Source: Chloroflexota bacterium (GTDB taxonomy: Bacteria; Chloroflexota; Dehalococcoidia; Bin125). From it: DNA of 64,000 bases. The notes below the pieces were generated by a model. That model ran no database searches, was not told the origin of the DNA, and saw nothing but the letters and a program-made list of their open reading frames with translations. The stretch is taken from assembly GCA_009838915.1 (NCBI GenBank), contig VXQT01000025.1:1-64000 (forward strand), written 5' to 3'. Positions 26,805 through 35,697 of the stretch are shown piece by piece (the stretch's first letter is position 1; each line of letters opens with the position of its first letter). Position numbers and translations under genes: made by a program.

Positions 26805-26813
26805 CTGAGGGGG
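26772..26813. repeat. Palindromic repeat family C overlapping the hydrolase 3' end
   Basis: ctccccctcgcagggggagctgtcacggagtgactgaggggg; matches the copy at about 44184-44229. Confidence 0.85.
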
Positions 26814-26863
26814 TCCGGCGAGACGCCGCCACAACGATCCACACCCAAGAGTTAGGAACTCCC

Positions 26864-28054
26864 ATGCAGGTCAGTCTCTTCTTCCTTCCTTCGGTTGGCA
26901 CGCGCGAGGACATTGAAGCCGGAATGGCCGGGCTGCGGCCCGAGCTGTACCAGGACATGCTCGCCGACCTGTCGGAGTTCGCGAAGGCCGGCGACGCGCT
27001 GGGCTACGACTCGATCGGGTTCACCGAGCACCACTTCCACATCGAGGGCTTCGAGGTCTCGCCCAATCCGGTCATGCTCGACCTGTACCTGGCGATGCAG
27101 ACCGAGCGCATTCGCGTGGGACAGCTCGGTCTGGTGCTGCCGGCGCAGAATCCGATCCGCGTGGCCGAGGACATCGCGATGCTCGATCACATGTCGGGCG
27201 GACGCGCCGTGGCCGGGTTCGCGCGCGGCTATCAGCGGCGCTGGGTCGACACGCTGGCGCAGCAGATTCACGGCGTCCACGCCGCGCGTCCGGGCGACCA
27301 CGACGCGATCGACGCGGCCAACCGCGCCGCCTTCGAGGAGCACTTCAACATCATCCGCAAGTGCTGGACCGAGGACATGATCTCATACCAGGGCGACGCC
27401 TGGCAGATTCCGCCCGAGGGCACGCCCTGGGACATCGAAGCGACCCGCAAATGGGGTCGCGGCTTGGACGAGCACAACATCGTGCGTGAGATCGGGGTCG
27501 TGCCCAAACCGCTGCAGAAGCCGCACCCGCCGATCTTCCAACCCTTCGCCTCGTCCGAGCGCACGATCCGCTGGTGCGCGCGCGAGGGCATCACGGCGAT
27601 CCTGCCGCCCATGTACCCGGAGCTGCAGAATCGGCTCTACGACGTCTACCAGGAGGAAGCGGCGTCGGTCGGGCGGGAGCTTGAGCCGGGCGAGGGCCTG
27701 GGCGTGCTGCGCGACGTGATCATCACGGACACGGACGAGGAGGCGATGGAGCTCTGGCGTCACTCGGCCGCATTCGCGGGCGGCGCCTGGTTCGCCCCCT
27801 TCGGCTTCGCCGAGGCGCTGCGTCCGCCGGGCGGTGAGATCATGACCCCCGAGCAGCAGCTCGAGCACGGCCTCCTCTTCGCCGGCACCCTCGACTCGGT
27901 CAAGCGCCAAGTCCAGGCGATGATGGACGTCACGCCGGTGAGTTGGATCTTCATGTACCAGTACAACGGCCTGCTGACCCGAGGTCAGATCCTGAGGTCA
28001 ATGGAGGAGTTCTCAGAGAAGGTCCTGCCGGAGTTTGGGGTGGTTGGTGCGTAG
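26864..28054 (+). CDS. LLM class flavin-dependent oxidoreductase
   Basis: MQVSLFFLPSVGTREDIEAGMAGLRPELYQDMLADLSEFAKAGDALGYDSIGFTEHHFHIEGFEVSPNPVMLDLYLAMQTERIRVGQLGLVLPAQNPIRVAEDIAMLDHMSGGRAVAGFARG. Confidence 0.93.
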   Translation: MQVSLFFLPSVGTREDIEAGMAGLRPELYQDMLADLSEFAKAGDALGYDSIGFTEHHFHIEGFEVSPNPVMLDLYLAMQTERIRVGQLGLVLPAQNPIRVAEDIAMLDHMSGGRAVAGFARGYQRRWVDTLAQQIHGVHAARPGDHDAIDAANRAAFEEHFNIIRKCWTEDMISYQGDAWQIPPEGTPWDIEATRKWGRGLDEHNIVREIGVVPKPLQKPHPPIFQPFASSERTIRWCAREGITAILPPMYPELQNRLYDVYQEEAASVGRELEPGEGLGVLRDVIITDTDEEAMELWRHSAAFAGGAWFAPFGFAEALRPPGGEIMTPEQQLEHGLLFAGTLDSVKRQVQAMMDVTPVSWIFMYQYNGLLTRGQILRSMEEFSEKVLPEFGVVGA

Positions 28055-28137
28055 CTAGGCATGGCGGAAGCGAGAGGCTCGCTGTCTGGGGTAGGTGCTG
28101 CGCAGCGACTGGAGGACGCTGCCCGAGCGCCTCTCGC

Positions 28138-29178
28138 TCACCCCAGTCGATCCATGATCAAGGCTAGATTGGCCGGATCTGAGCGGAGCTCTCCGACCGG
28201 GAAACTCCTCACCACCTCCGCGACGGCCTGGTTGACTGGGGTTGGGACTTCTACTGACTTGCCCTGCTCTACGACCCAGCCGTTGAGGGCGTCGATTTCG
28301 ACTCGGCGGCGGCGGATGACGTCCTGGAGGAAGCTGGGGCGGCCTTCTCCGAGGGCCTGGGCGCCGGCGATCAGCTCGGCGTCGAGCTCGGCGGGGTCGC
28401 TGCCGTTGGCGACATCGACGAACTTCTGCGAGTCGATGCCCCAGACGGCTTCGATCTGGTGGCCGTGGGCTCGGCCGACCTCGATCACCTCGGCGGCGAT
28501 GCGGATGCAGAGCCAGCGGGTGTCGTCGCGGGCGCGGACCTCGCCCGAGCCGTAGCCGGAGAGTCCGGCGACGGGGTTGGCCATGCAGTTGACGGCCAAC
28601 TTGCCCCAGCGCTCGCCCCAGAGATTGGTGGTCGATTCGGCCCCGGCGACGTGGTTCATCATCGCCGCGATGTCGCGCGCGCGGTCGGAGTCGGAGCCAT
28701 CCAGCTCGCCGATCTTGAATCCCAGCGTGCGCGTGTCGGTCCTCATGCAGTGGCCGGGGTCGTACATGCCCGCGCCGATCGTGATCACGCAGCCCAGCGT
28801 GCGCTCGCGGCCGACCACGGCCGCGACGCGCTCGTCGTTGATCCCGTTCTGGAAGTCGACGATTGCGCCGCCGTCGTCAGCGTCCTTGACCAGCGGCGAA
28901 ATGAAAGCGGACGCCCACTCGGTGTCGTAGCTCTTGACTGCGACGAAGCCGAGGTCGAAGGGTTCGGAGATCTCCTGCGCCTCGTAGAGGTGCTTCGCGT
29001 TGACGGGGACTCGAATGTCGCCGATCAGCGGACCGCTCAAGCGCAGGCCGTCCCGCTTCATCGCGTCGATGTGCTCGACCCAATGGTCGAAGAGGGTGAC
29101 GTCGTAGCCGGCGCGCGTGAGCATGCCGCCGACGACGCCGCCGATGGCGCCGGCTCCGATGATGCCGATTCGGGTCAT
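28138..29178 (-). CDS. 2-dehydropantoate 2-reductase-like protein
   Basis: MTRIGIIGAGAIGGVVGGMLTRAGYDVTLFDHW...; GERWGKLAVNCMANPVAGLSG. Confidence 0.88.
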   Translation of the reverse strand: MTRIGIIGAGAIGGVVGGMLTRAGYDVTLFDHWVEHIDAMKRDGLRLSGPLIGDIRVPVNAKHLYEAQEISEPFDLGFVAVKSYDTEWASAFISPLVKDADDGGAIVDFQNGINDERVAAVVGRERTLGCVITIGAGMYDPGHCMRTDTRTLGFKIGELDGSDSDRARDIAAMMNHVAGAESTTNLWGERWGKLAVNCMANPVAGLSGYGSGEVRARDDTRWLCIRIAAEVIEVGRAHGHQIEAVWGIDSQKFVDVANGSDPAELDAELIAGAQALGEGRPSFLQDVIRRRRVEIDALNGWVVEQGKSVEVPTPVNQAVAEVVRSFPVGELRSDPANLALIMDRLG

Positions 29179-29180
29179 GC

Positions 29181-29645
29181 CTATGCCCTCTTGGGCAGGC
29201 GCACCGTGGCCCAGCCCGGCGTGGTCACGCCGAGGCGGTCGTTCTCCAGCCAGACCTCGAGCTCGACCAGGCCGTGCGCGTCGTCGAGGTCGGACTTGCC
29301 CACGACTTTGCCGCGTGCGTGGACCACGTCGTCGGGGATGTTCATGCGCCGCATCTCGAAGCGGAACTTCGACATCCAGCCGCCCGGTCCGGCCCAGTCG
29401 GTGACCACGCGGCAGAGCGCGGCCTGGGTCCAACCGGTGTTATAGAAGATCGCTGGGTGGCCGGCCTCGGCGGCGAACTCGGGGTCGTGGTGAACCGGGT
29501 AGAAGTCCTGAGAGCCGGAGACTTGCTCGACCATCTTGGTCCAGTCCAGGGTCAGGTCGTAGCCCGCGATCAGGTCGCCCTCGCGGACATCGTTCCAGAA
29601 GGTCTGCTCAGTTGAGATGCTGTTCGGTGTCGTCTGGGTGGTCAT
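29181..29645 (-). CDS. MaoC-like hot-dog dehydratase
   Basis: 154 aa; QDFYPVHHDPEFAAEAGHPAIFYNTGWTQAALCRVVTDWAGPGG; 4-bp overlap with 29642-30193. Confidence 0.75.
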   Translation of the reverse strand: MTTQTTPNSISTEQTFWNDVREGDLIAGYDLTLDWTKMVEQVSGSQDFYPVHHDPEFAAEAGHPAIFYNTGWTQAALCRVVTDWAGPGGWMSKFRFEMRRMNIPDDVVHARGKVVGKSDLDDAHGLVELEVWLENDRLGVTTPGWATVRLPKRA

Positions 29646-30193
29646 AGCGGGCGCTCGCCTTCTTCTGTTTCGACTTGTTCAGGAGTCCGGTGGGTGCACA
29701 GCGTGTTCGTGCCGACGGCGACCAGTTCGCCGTCCTGGTTGGTGATTCGCATCTCGGTCTTGATCCAGACCGCGCGCGGGTCGAGCTTGATCGACTTCTC
29801 GTAGATGTCAATCACTTCGGTCTGGGTGGAGAGGTGATCGCCGACCTTTGCCGGTTGGAGATACTCCCACTCGGTGTTGAGGTTGATGTTGCGCTCGCCG
29901 CGCGTGGGAACCTGGCGCATGAGCGTGATGCCCTCATCACTTGTCGGCGGCCAGACGCCTGCGCCGGCGAAATAGCGGGTCATCACCGGCGGCGCGATGA
30001 CCGCACCCCACTCGGACTGCGCGCCGTACTCGGGATCGAGGAACAGTGGATTCGTGTCCTCGACCATGTGGCAGTGTCGGCGGATGCTGTCGTACTCGAC
30101 CGGGTAGCGTCCGCGCACGACCGGGGACTTGCGCCCGACCCACTCGCCGCGCACCGACTCAATGTCGTAGGGACCTTCCACGCGGACCATCAC
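29642..30193 (-). CDS. FAS1-like dehydratase / MaoC N-terminal-type hot-dog protein
   Basis: 183 aa; YPVEYDSIRRHCHMVEDTNPLFLDPEYGAQSEWGAVIAPPVMTRYF. Confidence 0.78.
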   Translation of the reverse strand: MMVRVEGPYDIESVRGEWVGRKSPVVRGRYPVEYDSIRRHCHMVEDTNPLFLDPEYGAQSEWGAVIAPPVMTRYFAGAGVWPPTSDEGITLMRQVPTRGERNINLNTEWEYLQPAKVGDHLSTQTEVIDIYEKSIKLDPRAVWIKTEMRITNQDGELVAVGTNTLCTHRTPEQVETEEGERPL

Positions 30194-30261
30194 CGAACTC
30201 CCGTGTGAGTCTGCCGTGTCAAGACTTGGCAGAGGCTACCAGAACCCCGACGCCAGCTGAC

Positions 30262-31134
30262 CTACTCCTGTTCGCTGCGCGGGCCGAAGGGCTCGGGAAT
30301 GAACGGTTCGTCGCGGGCTCGGAGGAAAGCGCCAAAGCCTCCGGTCTCGCGGGCTGCGTCGAGGTGCGCGACCTCGGGGCCGTCGGCGGAGGCTTCGACC
30401 ATCGTCGAGAGCATCGAGCCGACGTTGAGCGCGTTGCGCAGGCCCATCGCCTCGAGTCCGCGCGACGTGATTAGCTTGTTGTAGCGAATCGAGTGCGAGG
30501 GCACCTGGGCCAGTCGTCGAGCAAGTGCGTCAGCCTTCGCCATCAAGTCTTCCGCGGGCACGATCTCGTTGATCACGCCGATCCGCAGTGCCTCCTGGGC
30601 ATCGAAGTGGTCGCCGGTCAGCGCGTAGCGGTGAGCCGTCTTCCAACCGGCCAGCGCGGCAAAGAGGACCGAGCTGTTCGAGATCATGCGCACCTCGGGC
30701 TGGGCGAAGACGGCGCGGTCGGAAGCGAGCGTGATGTCGGCCGCCAGCGAGTACCAGAATCCGCCGCCGATGCACCAGCCATTGACTGCGGCAATGATCG
30801 GCTTCTCCAGCGTCATCAGGTGCATCATCATGTCGGGATTGCGCGAGGAGAAGCGGAACCAGCGCTCGAGGTGCTCGGAGACCGGCTGGGTTCCGCCGCC
30901 GACCTCGCTCTCGATACCTTCGGATCCGGCGATGTTGTAGCCGGACGAGAACGCACGGCCCGCGCCGGTGAAGATGATCGAGCGCGCCGAGGGATCGGCG
31001 TTGGCGACGTCGAGCGCATCGTGGAACTCGCGCTCCAGCGCCGGCGTGATCGCGTTCAGCGTCTCCGGGTTGTTCCAGGTGATCGTGACGACCGGGCCGT
31101 CCTGCTCGTAGAGGATGTTCTCGTAATCGGGCAT
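30262..31134 (-). CDS. Enoyl-CoA hydratase/isomerase family protein
   Basis: GPVVTITWNNPETLNAITPALEREFHDALDVANADPSARSIIFTGAGRAFSSGYNI; MTLEKPIIAAVNGWCIGGG. Confidence 0.93.
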   Translation of the reverse strand: MPDYENILYEQDGPVVTITWNNPETLNAITPALEREFHDALDVANADPSARSIIFTGAGRAFSSGYNIAGSEGIESEVGGGTQPVSEHLERWFRFSSRNPDMMMHLMTLEKPIIAAVNGWCIGGGFWYSLAADITLASDRAVFAQPEVRMISNSSVLFAALAGWKTAHRYALTGDHFDAQEALRIGVINEIVPAEDLMAKADALARRLAQVPSHSIRYNKLITSRGLEAMGLRNALNVGSMLSTMVEASADGPEVAHLDAARETGGFGAFLRARDEPFIPEPFGPRSEQE

Positions 31135-31229
31135 GGCGCATCTCGCTTTCGCTGCTTGATCCGAGTTGATCAGAGTCTAGGCATCCGCCTCGCGTACCCT
31201 GCGCCATTGAGGAAGCGTGAGGAGGCGAG

Positions 31230-32522
31230 ATGCCCGGACCGCTCGACGGGATCAAGGTGCTGGAGCTGGCGCAGATCATTGCCGGGCCGTTTTGCGGCAC
31301 GGCGCTCGCCGATCTGGGCGCGGACGTGGTCAAGCTCGAGTCGCCGCAGGGCGACGCCTCCCGCCGGATCGGACAGTTCGCCCCGGGTGAGAGCAAGGCG
31401 TTTCACGGCCTGAATCGCGGCAAACGGGGGATTGTGGTCGACCTCAGTTCACCGCGGGGTCAGTCCGTCGCGCATCGGTTGATTCCCCAGTTCGACGTCT
31501 TCGTGACTAATGTGCGTCCAGGGGTGGCCGAACGGATTGCGATGGACTACGACACCCTCGTGAAGCAGCGGCCGGACCTGATCTACCTGGAGGTGACCGG
31601 CTACGGCAACCGCGGACCGAGCGCGCACCGAGCCGGCTCGGATGTCGTCGTGCAGGCCTACTCGGGTCTGCTGGCCGGAGACATGAAGGTGGACAAACGC
31701 GGCGCGCCGGAGCCGATCACGGCGTCGGCGCCGTCCGACTACGTGGCCGCGCTGGGCGGCGCGATGGGCGTCTGCGCGGCGCTGTTTCATCGCCAGCGCA
31801 CGGGCGAGGGCCAGCACATTTCGACCACGCTGCTTGGAGCGGGGCTTACTCTGCAGGCTCCCTGGGCGGGCGAGGTGCCGGTCTCCGACTCGATCCTGGT
31901 CGACCCCTTGCGGAGGATGATGTCGGAGATGCGCGAAGCAGGTGCGTCCTATGCCGAGCTGATTGAGGCTCGGCGTAGCCGACCGAACCAGGGGATGGCG
32001 TTTCGCATCTACTACGCCGGTTACCCGGTAAAGGACGGCGCGATCATTCTTGGAGCGCTCACACCACAGAATCGCGACCAGATCCGGGAGGCGCTGGGCA
32101 TCGTCGACGATCCCACGGACGACGACGATTTCAACGCCATCGGTCCGGAGGCTGACGCCGTCGTGGCCCGGGTCGAGGAACAGGTCCGATCAACGCTTGC
32201 AAGCGGCACCATGGCCGAGTGGATCGCGAAGCTGGACGCCGTCGGCGCGCCCGCTTCGCCGGTCAACTGGCTGGAGGACATGGCCGACGATCCGCAGGTC
32301 CGGGCCATGGAAATGATGCCCTCCATTGACCATCCCCTGACCGGTCCCGAGCGCCAGGTCGGCCCGCTGGTGCGGATGTCGAAGACCGCTACCGGCTCGG
32401 ACCGTTCGTCGCCTCCTCTGGATGCCGATACGGACGACATCCTTCGCGAACACGGCTTCAGCGACGACGAGATCGCCGGTTTGCGTTCCGCAGGCATCAT
32501 CGGCGCCGACGCAAACGGCTAG
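31230..32522 (+). CDS. CaiB/BaiF CoA-transferase family protein
   Basis: MPGPLDGIKVLELAQIIAGPFCGTALADLGADVVKLESPQGDASR; LNRGKRGIVVDLSSPRG. Confidence 0.94.
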   Translation: MPGPLDGIKVLELAQIIAGPFCGTALADLGADVVKLESPQGDASRRIGQFAPGESKAFHGLNRGKRGIVVDLSSPRGQSVAHRLIPQFDVFVTNVRPGVAERIAMDYDTLVKQRPDLIYLEVTGYGNRGPSAHRAGSDVVVQAYSGLLAGDMKVDKRGAPEPITASAPSDYVAALGGAMGVCAALFHRQRTGEGQHISTTLLGAGLTLQAPWAGEVPVSDSILVDPLRRMMSEMREAGASYAELIEARRSRPNQGMAFRIYYAGYPVKDGAIILGALTPQNRDQIREALGIVDDPTDDDDFNAIGPEADAVVARVEEQVRSTLASGTMAEWIAKLDAVGAPASPVNWLEDMADDPQVRAMEMMPSIDHPLTGPERQVGPLVRMSKTATGSDRSSPPLDADTDDILREHGFSDDEIAGLRSAGIIGADANG

Positions 32523-32566
32523 TTGCCTATCCTCACTCAAACTCGCTCTGCAGAAGGGAGACTCCG

Positions 32567-33862
32567 ATGCCCGGTGCGCTCGTTGGAATCAAGGTTCTTG
32601 AGGTCACGCAGATCATTGCCGGTCCGTTCGCCGGCGTGCTGCTCTCCGACATGGGTGCGGACGTAGTCAAGATCGAACCGCCGACCGGCGACGGAATGCG
32701 GCTGCTGGGCCAGTTCGCGCCCAACGAGTCGAAGGGATTCCACGCGTTCAATCGCGGCAAGCGCGGGATGGTCGTGAACCTCGCCTCGGACGAAGGGCAA
32801 GCCATCGTCCACCGCATGATCTCCGACTTCGACGTGTTCCTGATCAACGCCAGGCCGGGCGTGCCCGAGCGCATCGGCGTCGACTACGACACCCTGAGCG
32901 CGCTCAATCCCGGGCTGATCTACCTGGAGAACACCGCCTATGGACCCGACGGGCCGTCGGCGCACCGTGCCGGCGCCGACATCATTGCGCAGGCCTACTC
33001 GGGACTGATGGCGGGCGACGAGAAGGTGGACGAGCACGGCGGACCCGACCTGATCACCGCGACCACCCCGGCCGACTTCTCGGCCGCCTGGATCTCGGCG
33101 ATGGCCGTCTGCGCGGCGCTCTATCACCGTGAGCGCACGGGCGATGGCCAGAAGATCGACACGTCGTTGTTGGGAGGCGCATTGACGCTGCAGAACGCCT
33201 TCGTGATGCGGTTGCCCGCGGTCGACGCGGTGATCCAGCAACCAATACTCGACCGCCTGAATGAGATCCGCTCGCGGGGCGGCTCCTACCGCGAGATGGT
33301 CGGCGCGCGCGGCGGCCTGCGCTCGCTGGTAGGCGGCGCGTTCATGCTCTACTACGGCGGCTACGAGACCTCGGACGGCGCGATCATGCTGGGCTGCGTC
33401 TCGCCCGCCAACCGCCAACAGGTGCGCGAAGCGATCGGCCTCGCGGAGGACCCAACGTCCGCACCCGATTTCAATCCGTTCGACGAAGGCTCAGAGGAGA
33501 TCGTGGCGAAGGTTCGGTCGGAGATCGCGGCGCTGTTCAAGTCTCAGTCCACCGAGCACTGGGTCGCCCGGCTGGACGAGGTGGGCGCGCCGGCGTCGCA
33601 GGTCAACTTCGGCGAGGAGATCCTGGACGACCCGCAGGTCCAGGCGCTTGGCATCATCAGCGCGCTCGACCATCCGATGACCGGACCCGAAGAAGCGATC
33701 GGCCCCGCCTTCCGCATGTCGGCGACACCGACCGAGGCCTCAGGCCCGTCGCCAATGCTGGACGCCGACACCGACGAGGTGCTCGCCCAATACGGCTACA
33801 GCGCCGAGGAGATTGCCGCGTTGCGAGCCTCCGGCGCGGCGGGCGTGCCGTCGGATGGCTGA
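32567..33862 (+). CDS. CaiB/BaiF CoA-transferase family protein
   Basis: MPGALVGIKVLEVTQIIAGPFAGVLLSDMGADVVKIEPPTGDGMR; tandem paralogue of 31230-32522. Confidence 0.94.
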   Translation: MPGALVGIKVLEVTQIIAGPFAGVLLSDMGADVVKIEPPTGDGMRLLGQFAPNESKGFHAFNRGKRGMVVNLASDEGQAIVHRMISDFDVFLINARPGVPERIGVDYDTLSALNPGLIYLENTAYGPDGPSAHRAGADIIAQAYSGLMAGDEKVDEHGGPDLITATTPADFSAAWISAMAVCAALYHRERTGDGQKIDTSLLGGALTLQNAFVMRLPAVDAVIQQPILDRLNEIRSRGGSYREMVGARGGLRSLVGGAFMLYYGGYETSDGAIMLGCVSPANRQQVREAIGLAEDPTSAPDFNPFDEGSEEIVAKVRSEIAALFKSQSTEHWVARLDEVGAPASQVNFGEEILDDPQVQALGIISALDHPMTGPEEAIGPAFRMSATPTEASGPSPMLDADTDEVLAQYGYSAEEIAALRASGAAGVPSDG

Positions 33863-34366
33863 TCACTCATCTGCGGGGTAGGGATCGGCGGCGCTGGAGT
33901 CCTGCTGGTATTGCAGGAGGGCGATGCCGTCTCGCTGCTTGCCTTCCCAGAGCGACTTGACGTACTCCAGCACTGCGATGATCTGCTCGCGGGTCAACTG
34001 GTCCTTGAAGGCGGGCATGTTGCTGCCGAAACCGAGGCCCAGCCCCCCGTCGCTGACGATCCCGTAGAGCACGCCGTCGGAGTGGTGCCAGGTGTGGCCG
34101 TCGCCGTTGAGCGGAGGCGGCGGCAGGCGGCCGTCGGCGCCCCGCTCCGTCCAGTTGTCGGCGCCCTCGCCCTCGGATCCGTGGCATGAAGCGCACGTCA
34201 TGGCGAATATCTGCTCGCCGGTTCGCGCAACGCTGTCGTCGTCCGATCGTTCTTCGGACGGCATTGCGACCGATTCAGGCTCGCCGCAAGCGGCGGGCAG
34301 AAGGGCCATCGTGACCAACGCGATCAGCGAGAGCAACGCGAGACGGTTCTGAAGCCGGCGCTTCAC
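33863..34366 (-). CDS. c-type cytochrome lipoprotein
   Basis: GTG start; VKRRLQNRLALLSLIALVTMALLPAACGEPES lipobox; heme motif CASCHG; distal Met in GSNMPAF. Confidence 0.85.
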   Translation of the reverse strand: MKRRLQNRLALLSLIALVTMALLPAACGEPESVAMPSEERSDDDSVARTGEQIFAMTCASCHGSEGEGADNWTERGADGRLPPPPLNGDGHTWHHSDGVLYGIVSDGGLGLGFGSNMPAFKDQLTREQIIAVLEYVKSLWEGKQRDGIALLQYQQDSSAADPYPADE

Positions 34367-34456
34367 CTCATCCTCCGTGGGCCAAGGGTATCCAGTGGCT
34401 GAACGGCGGATCGCAAGTACCCTCCATGCACAGCAAGGCGAGATTGGAGGTCGATC

Positions 34457-35629
34457 ATGGTGCAACCGACCCAGGCAGCGCAGAATCTCGGCACTGAGAC
34501 CGCATTCGAGGTGCTGGCGCGGGCGAACAGGCTGGCCGCCGAGGGGCGCTCGATCATCAACCTCGGCATCGGACAACCCGACTTCGCCACACCCGACAAC
34601 ATCGTCGACGCCGGCTCTCGCGCCCTGGCCCAAGGCAAGCACGGGTACACGCCTGGCGCGGGGATCCCCGAGCTGCGCGAGGCAGTCGCGCGCGACCTGC
34701 AGCGTCGGCATGGGGCGGTGGTTGACCCGGAGTCGGTGCTGATCACACCCGGGGCCAAGCCGGTGATGTTTTTCGCCGCGCTGCTGATGGGCGAGCCGGG
34801 CGCCGAGATCATGTACCCGAATCCCGGCTTCCCGATCTACGAGTCGGTGATCCGCTTCTCGGGCGCGACGCCCGTGCCGATTGAGCTGCACGAGTCGGAC
34901 GGCTTCACCTTCGATCCGGACCAGGTGCTGAGCCAGATCAATGAGCGCACGCGGCTGATCATCCTCAACAGCCCGGCCAACCCGACCGGCGGCGTCTACT
35001 CTCGCGAGCAGGTGGAGCGTCTGGTCGAGGGTCTGGAACGCTGGCCGGACGTGGTCGTCCTGAGCGACGAGATTTACTCGCGCATCCTCTATGAAGGCCT
35101 CGAGCACACGTCCTGGCTCAACTATCCGCAGCTCCGCGACCGCCTGATCGTGCTCGACGGCTGGAGCAAGACCTACGCGATGACCGGCTGGCGGCTAGGC
35201 TTCGGCGTCTTCCCGCCCGACCTCTTCCCCTTCGCTGAGCGCCTCGCAATCAACAGCTACTCATGCCCTAATGCCGCTACCCAGTTCGCGGCGGTTGAAG
35301 CGCTGGACGGTCCGCAGGAAGCGGTCGACATCATGACGACCGCATTTGACGAACGGCGCAAGGTGATCGTCAAGGAGCTCAACGACGTCCCGGGCGTGAG
35401 CTGCGTCACGCCGCTGGGCGCGTTCTACGCGTTCCCCAACATCTCCGAAACCGGCATCGACGCGCGCACGCTGCAGGAGCGGCTGCTGGAGGAAGCAGGT
35501 CTGGCCGTGATCGCCGGTACCAGCTTCGGGCACCTGGGCGAGGGCTACCTGCGCTTCAGCTATGCGGCCTCGCTCGATGAAATCGTGGAAGGCGTCGACC
35601 GAATGCGTACCCTGTTGGCCAACAGCTAG
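34457..35629 (+). CDS. PLP-dependent aminotransferase class I/II (aspartate aminotransferase-like)
   Basis: IINLGIGQPDFATPDNIVDAGSRALAQGKHGYTPGAGIPELREAVA; NSPANPTGGVYS; VLDGWSKTYAMTGWRLG. Confidence 0.95.
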   Translation: MVQPTQAAQNLGTETAFEVLARANRLAAEGRSIINLGIGQPDFATPDNIVDAGSRALAQGKHGYTPGAGIPELREAVARDLQRRHGAVVDPESVLITPGAKPVMFFAALLMGEPGAEIMYPNPGFPIYESVIRFSGATPVPIELHESDGFTFDPDQVLSQINERTRLIILNSPANPTGGVYSREQVERLVEGLERWPDVVVLSDEIYSRILYEGLEHTSWLNYPQLRDRLIVLDGWSKTYAMTGWRLGFGVFPPDLFPFAERLAINSYSCPNAATQFAAVEALDGPQEAVDIMTTAFDERRKVIVKELNDVPGVSCVTPLGAFYAFPNISETGIDARTLQERLLEEAGLAVIAGTSFGHLGEGYLRFSYAASLDEIVEGVDRMRTLLANS

Positions 35630-35642
35630 GCATCACTGCTGT

Positions 35643-35676
35643 CCCCTCTCCCTCTGGGAGAGGGTTAGGGTGAGGG
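35643..35676. repeat. Palindromic repeat family B
   Basis: cccctctccctctgggagagggttagggtgaggg. Confidence 0.88.
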
Positions 35677-35697
35677 CCTCCCCTGTTAGGAGTTCAC

